Positions 58,819-64,000 of a stretch of 64,000 nucleotides of DNA are shown here, one piece after another. This stretch comes from Methanococcoides methylutens MM1 (GTDB lineage Archaea; Halobacteriota; Methanosarcinia; Methanosarcinales; Methanosarcinaceae). The stretch's first letter is position 1; each line of letters begins with the position of its first letter. The translations under genes and the position numbers were made by a program. Below the pieces are notes generated by a model. That model ran no database searches. It saw only the letters and a program-made list of their open reading frames with translations, and was not told the origin of the DNA. Location: NCBI RefSeq assembly GCF_000970325.1, contig NZ_CP009518.1, forward strand, positions 1,736,001 through 1,800,000, read 5' to 3'.

Positions 58819-60043
58819 ACTCCCAACCTTCCATGTATTCAGTCTGGTGGGATTCAAGTTCATCAATTTCTATGCCCATGGATTTGAGCTTCAGTTCAGC
58901 AACATACATATCAAGGTCACGAGGTACCGGATGTACTCCTGCCTCAAGCTTGTTCTCTGCGATGTGCTTAACACATAATGCCTGGTTTGCAAAGCTCATG
59001 TCCATGACCTCTGCAGGATGTCCGTCACCTGCTGCAAGGTTAACAAGCCTTCCATCGGCAAGGACGTTGATCTTCCTGCCACCGACATTGTACTCCTTGA
59101 TATTGTTCCTGACGATCTTGATCGTATCTGCCATTGCAGTTAGCTCCTCAAGGTTGATCTCCACATTGAAGTGACCGGAGTTTGCGAGGATCGCACCGTC
59201 CTTCATAACCTCAAAGTGTTTCCTGGTAAGGACATCCACATTACCAGTAGTTGTCACAAATATGTCACCATACTTTGCAGCTTCTGTCATTGCCATTACA
59301 CGGTGACCGTCCATACGTGCCTCAAGTGCCCTTATAGGATCGACCTCTGTCACGATCACATCAGCACCGAGTCCTGATGCGCGCATTGCTGCACCTCTTC
59401 CACACCAGCCATACCCACCGATCACGACAGTCTTTCCTGCAACAAGCAGGTTGGTGGTCCTCATGATACCATCCCAGGAGGATTGACCGGTCCCATAGCG
59501 GTTATCGAAAAGGAACTTGGTCATTGCATCATTGACAGCAATCACAGGCATCTTAAGAGCGCCGTCCTTGTCCATTGCCTTGAGCCTGTGGATACCGGTT
59601 GTGGTCTCTTCACAGCCACCAAGGATCTCAGGGATCATGTCCTGGCGTTCTGTGTGAAGCTTGAAAATAAGGTCTGCACCATCATCAATGGTTATGTCAG
59701 GCTTCATATCAAGCACTTTGTCAATAGCCTCATAATATTCATCGCCGCAACAATCATATTTAGCATAACATTCGATGTTATCCCTCGTATTAAGGGCAGC
59801 TGAAACGTCATCCTGTGTGCTCAGTGGATTACAGCCGGTAATAGCTACCTCTGCACCACCAATTGCAAGGGTCTCAACAAGAGCAGCAGTCTTTGCCTCA
59901 ACGTGAAGCGCCATTGCGATCTTATGCCCTTTAAGAGGCTGATCGCGCTCAAAGTTCTCCCTGATGATAGACAGCACGGGCATGTGATTGCGTACCCAGC
60001 CGATCTTCATATCACCGGATTCTATCAATTCTTTTTCACTCAT
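58808..60043 (-). CDS. ahcY: Adenosylhomocysteinase
   Basis: Hydrolyses S-adenosylhomocysteine to adenosine and homocysteine, or in methanogens may run toward S-inosylhomocysteine after deamination. 411 residues with the NAD-binding VVIGGYGWCGRGAAMRASGLGADVIVTEVDP and substrate motifs (NDAMTKFLFDNRYGTGQSSWDGIMRTTN). The adjacent deaminase gene and this enzyme would recycle products of SAM-dependent reactions, including those of radical SAM proteins. Confidence 0.95.
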   Translation of the reverse strand: MSEKELIESGDMKIGWVRNHMPVLSIIRENFERDQPLKGHKIAMALHVEAKTAALVETLAIGGAEVAITGCNPLSTQDDVSAALNTRDNIECYAKYDCCGDEYYEAIDKVLDMKPDITIDDGADLIFKLHTERQDMIPEILGGCEETTTGIHRLKAMDKDGALKMPVIAVNDAMTKFLFDNRYGTGQSSWDGIMRTTNLLVAGKTVVIGGYGWCGRGAAMRASGLGADVIVTEVDPIRALEARMDGHRVMAMTEAAKYGDIFVTTTGNVDVLTRKHFEVMKDGAILANSGHFNVEINLEELTAMADTIKIVRNNIKEYNVGGRKINVLADGRLVNLAAGDGHPAEVMDMSFANQALCVKHIAENKLEAGVHPVPRDLDMYVAELKLKSMGIEIDELESHQTEYMEGWECGT

Positions 60044-60121
60044 ATTTGAATCTCCAGATTTAAGCGTAATATATAGTTAATATCTGTATAACGTGAACAG
60101 TTCAATAGACGAACAGCCATA

Positions 60122-61426
60122 TTATTTCTTCGCATCCACACGGGATATCAGATCAGCTGCTGCATCACGGGCCTCATCGATGACCTTCTGCTCATCCATG
60201 CAAACTACCCCGTAATCATCCATAAGCACCTTACCATTCACAATCGTGGTCCTCACATCACTGCTTCCTGCAGAGTAAACAAGGTGTGAAGGAACATCAT
60301 ACAGCGGATTAAGATGTGCTTTGTTCATGTCAACAATAATGACATCTGCATTATAGCCTTTCCTTATCATTCCACTATTAATATCAAGCGCCTTTGCACC
60401 ATTGACAGTGGCCATCTCAAGCACCTGCCTTGCAGGAAGTGCCATCGGATCCATGGTATCAACCTTCTGTAACAGGGCTGCCGCTTTCATTTCCTCGAAC
60501 ATACCAAGATTATTGTTGGAAGCGCAACCATCCGTACCAAGGCAGACATTCGCTCCACGATCAAGCAGTTTTGTTACAGGAGCAATACCTGATGCAAGCT
60601 TCATGTTGCTTACAGGATTGTGGGAAATGTTCACATTGTTGTTGCGCAGAATATCCATATCGCCATCAGAAAGCCAGATACAATGTGCAGCAAGCACATC
60701 AGGACCAAAGAAATCAATGCTGTCCAGCATATTCACAGAACACATGCCATACTGCTCTTTCATCTGGTTCAGCTCGGCCTCGGTCTCAAGCACATGGATG
60801 TGGATCTTTGCATTGTCCTCTGTAGCCTGCTCCCTGACCTTCATGAGGAACTCCTTTGAGCAGGTGTTCGGAGCATGCGGACCATACATAGCAGATATCC
60901 TGCCATCTGCCTTACCGTTCCACTCATTAACGAAGGATTTACCTTCCTTCAATTCCCTCTTGCCTTTCTCCTCGTCCCACAGTTCGATCATACCATAGGA
61001 AAGAGCAGCCCTAAGGCCTGAGGACTCAACAACTTTTCCGACCTCATCCATGAAGAAGTACATATCTGCAAATGCGATGGTACCGCTCTTGATCATTTCA
61101 AGACATGCAAGACGGGTACCTGCATAGACATCTGATCCAGTCAGTTCCACCTCTGCAGGCCAGATATGATTCTCAAGCCAGTCCGAGAGAGCAAGGTCAT
61201 CTGCATATCCTCTGAAAAGAGTCATTCCCGCATGAGTGTGAGTGTTAACAAAACCAGGCATCACAACGCTGCCCTGTGCATCTATTACAGTGTCAGCCGT
61301 CTCTTCTGTCTTCTCGCAAACATCTGTGATCCTGCCATCCTCTATGACAACAACACCATTTTTGATGTTGTCAGCGGATGGATCCATTGTAAGAATATAA
61401 CCGTTCTTTATTATGATATCAGCCAT
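60122..61426 (-). CDS. dadD: 5'-deoxyadenosine/S-adenosylhomocysteine deaminase (MtaD/DadD type)
   Basis: A 434-residue amidohydrolase. Metal ligands are seen in PGFVNTHTHAGMTLFRGYADD, IHIHVLETEAE, LAAHCIWLSDGD and LGTDGCASNNNLGMFEEM. This subgroup deaminates 5'-deoxyadenosine, SAH or methylthioadenosine. It lies upstream of ahcY on the same strand, separated by 78 bases. It removes 5'-deoxyadenosine formed by radical SAM enzymes and opens the inosine route of SAH recycling. Substrate preference cannot be set from sequence. Confidence 0.88.
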   Translation of the reverse strand: MADIIIKNGYILTMDPSADNIKNGVVVIEDGRITDVCEKTEETADTVIDAQGSVVMPGFVNTHTHAGMTLFRGYADDLALSDWLENHIWPAEVELTGSDVYAGTRLACLEMIKSGTIAFADMYFFMDEVGKVVESSGLRAALSYGMIELWDEEKGKRELKEGKSFVNEWNGKADGRISAMYGPHAPNTCSKEFLMKVREQATEDNAKIHIHVLETEAELNQMKEQYGMCSVNMLDSIDFFGPDVLAAHCIWLSDGDMDILRNNNVNISHNPVSNMKLASGIAPVTKLLDRGANVCLGTDGCASNNNLGMFEEMKAAALLQKVDTMDPMALPARQVLEMATVNGAKALDINSGMIRKGYNADVIIVDMNKAHLNPLYDVPSHLVYSAGSSDVRTTIVNGKVLMDDYGVVCMDEQKVIDEARDAAADLISRVDAKK

Positions 61427-61447
61427 TTTGATCCCCTATACCTGTGA

Positions 61448-62095
61448 TCAGAAGGAGGTCTCGTCCTCCAGCGCATCAAGATATTGATGCATTATCTTAA
61501 GTCTGTCCTCTGCGATCTTCTTTGCCGCGCCAGTATTTAAGCGCTCCATTATTTTAAAAGGTTTCATTTCCATGTATTCGGCAAAACCATCCAGAGGATC
61601 TTCTGCATAGGCGTTCTTTGAAGATGCCTTCTCCACACCACTGGAATGTTTAAGACACCTCAATGCACCCATGGACATAACTGCCCTGAAAATACCGATA
61701 GCTCCAAGGGCATCGATACGATCTGAATCCTGCAGGATCTGCCCTTCCAGAGACTCAGCTTTATGCCCACGACTGAACCTGTGAGTTCGTATGCACGAAA
61801 CAACATGATCAACTGAAGAAGCATCAACACCTTCATTCAAAAGAAAATCGCGGGCCATCTCCGCACTATATACGGAATGATCTCCACCCTCGCGGTGCTC
61901 CCTGACAACACCCACATCATGAAGCAGGGCAGAGAGCCTGATGACCTGAAGATCACCACCTTCTTCCGCCTGTATTTTCATGCATGTGGATTCCACACGC
62001 TCGATGTGTGACATCTCATGAGAACTGGGTTCGTCGGCGAGAACACCCGCAACGAATTCCCTGGTCCTTTCTATAAGATCCATGAGATACCTCAC
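61448..62095 (-). CDS. HD-domain phosphohydrolase
   Basis: A 215-residue metal-dependent phosphohydrolase. HD motifs: SHEMSHIERVESTCMKIQ, SALLHDVGVVREHREGGDHS (the HD pair), and DSDRIDALGAIGIFRAV. It fits the YedJ-like group acting on nucleotides or other phosphates. It overlaps the stop of the phosphopantothenate synthetase gene by four bases (ATGA), so it is co-translated with it. The substrate is not known. Confidence 0.88.
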   Translation of the reverse strand: MRYLMDLIERTREFVAGVLADEPSSHEMSHIERVESTCMKIQAEEGGDLQVIRLSALLHDVGVVREHREGGDHSVYSAEMARDFLLNEGVDASSVDHVVSCIRTHRFSRGHKAESLEGQILQDSDRIDALGAIGIFRAVMSMGALRCLKHSSGVEKASSKNAYAEDPLDGFAEYMEMKPFKIMERLNTGAAKKIAEDRLKIMHQYLDALEDETSF

Positions 62096-62844
62096 AGACC
62101 TGAAAGTTCTTCAAGTTTTCTTATCATCTGCCGAACTGCATCGGAAAGAGTATGAGAGTTGTCATGCCCTTCAACAAGAGTTCGTAGTTCAGCTTCATCA
62201 AGTCCTTTCATCTCATGAGAAAGAGAAATCATATTTTCCACAGCCCGTATCACATTGTCCACGATGGTCACCGTAGCTGTACGTGACGTACGTGATAGGG
62301 GGTTCAGGTCGATGGTTATAACCCTTTTTCCCATATCAACAAGTGCCTGACACCTGTCCCCGTCTTCGAGAGGAACAAGCACCACGTCCGCATTGTAGAT
62401 CCCTTCACTATCCACGATGCCCCTGCTGTGTTGCAGGTCAAGGCGTGCATCAGCCCTGCTGCCAAGAACCTCCGATGCACCATTGGTCTTCAGATGTTCG
62501 ATTATCCGGTTGACACGCCCTTCGGTCCTGTGGAACAGGTTAACTTCAAGAAGAGCACCTGTAGCCTCAGACAATCGTACAAGAGAATCCGGAACGAGAG
62601 CCGCTGCATTGCCATTCACGGACAATACAGGGTGCTCTGCAAGAAGCAGCATGGCAACCGCCACTTTCTCTGCCATAAGAGCAGAGTCAGTCGTCTGCTC
62701 GCCGATCAGGTAGTCGAAGCATTCGCCCCGACCCTGTGCGACCAGACCCTGCTGGCTTGTGATTCCCAGTTCTACGCCTTCGACTATCTTCTCCCGCGTC
62801 ATAAGGGACGCATACCTTGGATGATCTTTCGGGATCTCGCTCAT
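62092..62844 (-). CDS. 4-phosphopantoate-beta-alanine ligase (archaeal phosphopantothenate synthetase)
   Basis: Archaeal coenzyme A biosynthesis step that joins phosphopantoate and beta-alanine with ATP. The 250-residue protein matches the DUF137 family: DHPRYASLMTREKIVEGVELGITSQQGLVAQGRGECFDYLIGE at the N-terminus, LSVNGNAAALVPDSLV, LLEVNLFHRTEGRV, and ITIDLNPLSRTSRTATVTIVDNVIRA. Bacterial PanC is unrelated. First gene of a pair with the HD-domain gene. Confidence 0.92.
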   Translation of the reverse strand: MSEIPKDHPRYASLMTREKIVEGVELGITSQQGLVAQGRGECFDYLIGEQTTDSALMAEKVAVAMLLLAEHPVLSVNGNAAALVPDSLVRLSEATGALLEVNLFHRTEGRVNRIIEHLKTNGASEVLGSRADARLDLQHSRGIVDSEGIYNADVVLVPLEDGDRCQALVDMGKRVITIDLNPLSRTSRTATVTIVDNVIRAVENMISLSHEMKGLDEAELRTLVEGHDNSHTLSDAVRQMIRKLEELSGL

Positions 62845-62861
62845 ATTAAATACCGCACTTA

Positions 62862-63812
62862 TCAGTTAGTAGCATCCAGGATAATTCCCTGATCAGCAGG
62901 AACTATCAATGTCTGGACTTCCTGTCCATCAAGCATCTGGATATACTTATAGTTGATAAGTTTAGGGTTCTTTGCAAGTTCCGCGTTTATCAGGCGTAGA
63001 GCTTCGGCCTCTCCGGTTGCACGTACAATGGTCGCATTAGCAGCACCGTTAGCCTCAATGATCTTCCTTTCAGCCTCAAGCTGTTCTTTCTGCTTTACAA
63101 AGACCATCCTCTGGGCCTCCTGATCTGCCTGAAGCTTGGACTCGATAGCATCAGCCACCTTTTCCGGCAACCTAACGTTCCTGAGAAGAACCTCTTCAAC
63201 GATTATGCCATCCTCAAGAAGAGCAGCTTCCATTTCCTCACGCATCTCGGTTGCAACCAGTTCCCTTTGTTCACCATAGACTTCCATAGCAGTGTTCCTG
63301 GAAACAACTTCCCTGATCACCGATTTTATCGTAGGCCTGATGATCTTTTCCGCATAGCCCGTTCCGAGATTCTTGTGAACCACGCTTGCATCCTCTGAAA
63401 CAAGCCTGTACCTCACACTAATATCAAGACCAAGGGTCAATCCTTCGTTAGTCAATGCATTGATCTGGTCATCACCTACAACTTCACCTTCGGAAGTTCT
63501 TGCACTCATGGTATAGACCTCACTTCTTACTGAATACTTGGTCACAGACACCCATGGAGGTACAATATGCAGACCTTCACCAAGCTCATCGTCCTGAACA
63601 CCGCCAAACTGGCTGAACTTTACACCCACCTCACCGGCACCGATCGAAACGAAGATCGACCCAAAAACCACAGAAAAAATGATCAATATCGCCAGAACAA
63701 TACCTGCACCGCGAAGAATTACCCCTGCCATTGGAGGTATCTTGATCTCGGGTATAGACGGTCTCCTTTCATCATCGGGATCTTTGATGTCCCAATCATC
63801 TTCCATTACCAT
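62862..63812 (-). CDS. SPFH/prohibitin family membrane protein
   Basis: 316 residues with an N-terminal membrane helix (about 33-58), then an SPFH/band-7 domain (about 60-230: VGVKFSQFGGVQDDELGEGLHIVPPWVSV and SVIREVVSRNTAMEVYGEQRE) and an Ala/Glu-rich coiled coil (about 235-290) with AANATIVRATGEAEA. Most like prohibitin/HflC proteins; forms large membrane assemblies. The acidic N-terminus (DDWDIKDPDDERRPS) is cytoplasmic. No partner protease gene is nearby. Confidence 0.9.
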   Translation of the reverse strand: MVMEDDWDIKDPDDERRPSIPEIKIPPMAGVILRGAGIVLAILIIFSVVFGSIFVSIGAGEVGVKFSQFGGVQDDELGEGLHIVPPWVSVTKYSVRSEVYTMSARTSEGEVVGDDQINALTNEGLTLGLDISVRYRLVSEDASVVHKNLGTGYAEKIIRPTIKSVIREVVSRNTAMEVYGEQRELVATEMREEMEAALLEDGIIVEEVLLRNVRLPEKVADAIESKLQADQEAQRMVFVKQKEQLEAERKIIEANGAANATIVRATGEAEALRLINAELAKNPKLINYKYIQMLDGQEVQTLIVPADQGIILDATN

Positions 63813-63867
63813 AACATTTCACTCCTTTGTATGATGTAATAAACTGAATGAATTAAGAAGTACGTTC

Positions 63868-63900
63868 TTTTTATTAATAGTTGTTTCGCATTATTGCGAA
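63868..63900 (-). promoter_or_regulatory. SPFH gene promoter with palindrome
   Basis: A perfect palindrome TTCGCA/TGCGAA with spacer TTAT lies at 63885-63900. On the minus strand it is immediately followed by a TATA-like ATTAATAAAAAG. This repeats the palindrome-then-TATA arrangement at 33457, with a different sequence. Confidence 0.4.
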
Positions 63901-64000
63901 CTAATGTAGGGATCTATTTGTAAATTTCAAGGATGTTGATAAGACGACGTTACCCTATAAGTAGTAACCTTTCCAAAAGTTGAGAGAACTTCAACAATGT

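Overview
The window is chromosome from a methylotrophic methanogenic archaeon of the Methanosarcinaceae (a Methanolobus-, Methanococcoides- or Methanomethylovorans-like organism). The evidence is a split archaeal RNA polymerase operon (B'', B', A', A''), archaeal thymidylate synthase, phosphopantothenate synthetase and geranylgeranyl reductase genes, FmdE- and corrinoid-methyltransferase proteins, DUF1724 Msr-type regulators and PGF-CTERM surface proteins. All 58 genes called here end in TAA or TGA and none in TAG. Two genes carry an in-frame TAG followed by conserved coding sequence, as expected where UAG is a pyrrolysine codon.

Layout. 0-4.5 kb: DUF488, thyA-aroA, a geranylgeranyl reductase and an ACT-domain regulator. 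4.6-8.6 kb: a Ni/Co ECF-type transporter (CbiM, a CbiN-like subunit, CbiQ, CbiO) behind a His/Asp/Glu-rich duplicated PGF-CTERM surface protein. 9-14 kb: a homocitrate/isopropylmalate synthase homologue, a dicarboxylate symporter, a SnoaL-like protein and an ArsR plus CopZ-like metal cassette. 14-16.3 kb: a bacterial-type monomeric isocitrate dehydrogenase with a bacterial-style terminator.

17-33.4 kb is the most unusual part. Two convergent operons face each other. The plus operon (19.85-25.44 kb) encodes a UroD-family methyltransferase, a DVU_1557-like redox protein, a Tes/TrsS-like radical SAM enzyme, a PaaK-like CoA ligase, an aquaporin and a carboxymuconolactone-decarboxylase-like protein. 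The minus operon (30.48-25.68 kb) encodes a corrinoid protein, a membrane protein, an aldehyde dehydrogenase, an SDR and a DUF5714 protein. Both start from a duplicated, gap-free 187-bp control region that is 48/51 identical around the TATA box. The operator-like palindrome of that region recurs before a neighbouring old-yellow-enzyme gene. An MsmS-like sensor kinase (with the in-frame amber codon) and an Msr-type regulator lie next to it. I read this as a co-regulated corrinoid methyl-transfer module with an unknown substrate.

33.5-44.6 kb: housekeeping and accessory genes (TatD, a superoxide-reductase-like protein, the second amber-containing gene, uvrA, an FmdE-like protein, purB, tRNA-Arg, a PAS histidine kinase). 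44.8-58.5 kb: a minus-strand transcription/translation block, tRNA-Lys, rpoH, rpoB2, rpoB1, rpoA1, rpoA2, rpl30e, nusA, rpsL, rpsG, fusA, tuf, rpsJ. 58.8-63.8 kb: adenosylhomocysteinase, an adenosine/SAH-type deaminase, an HD-domain protein, phosphopantothenate synthetase and an SPFH protein. No CRISPR array, rRNA or recognisable insertion sequence was seen.
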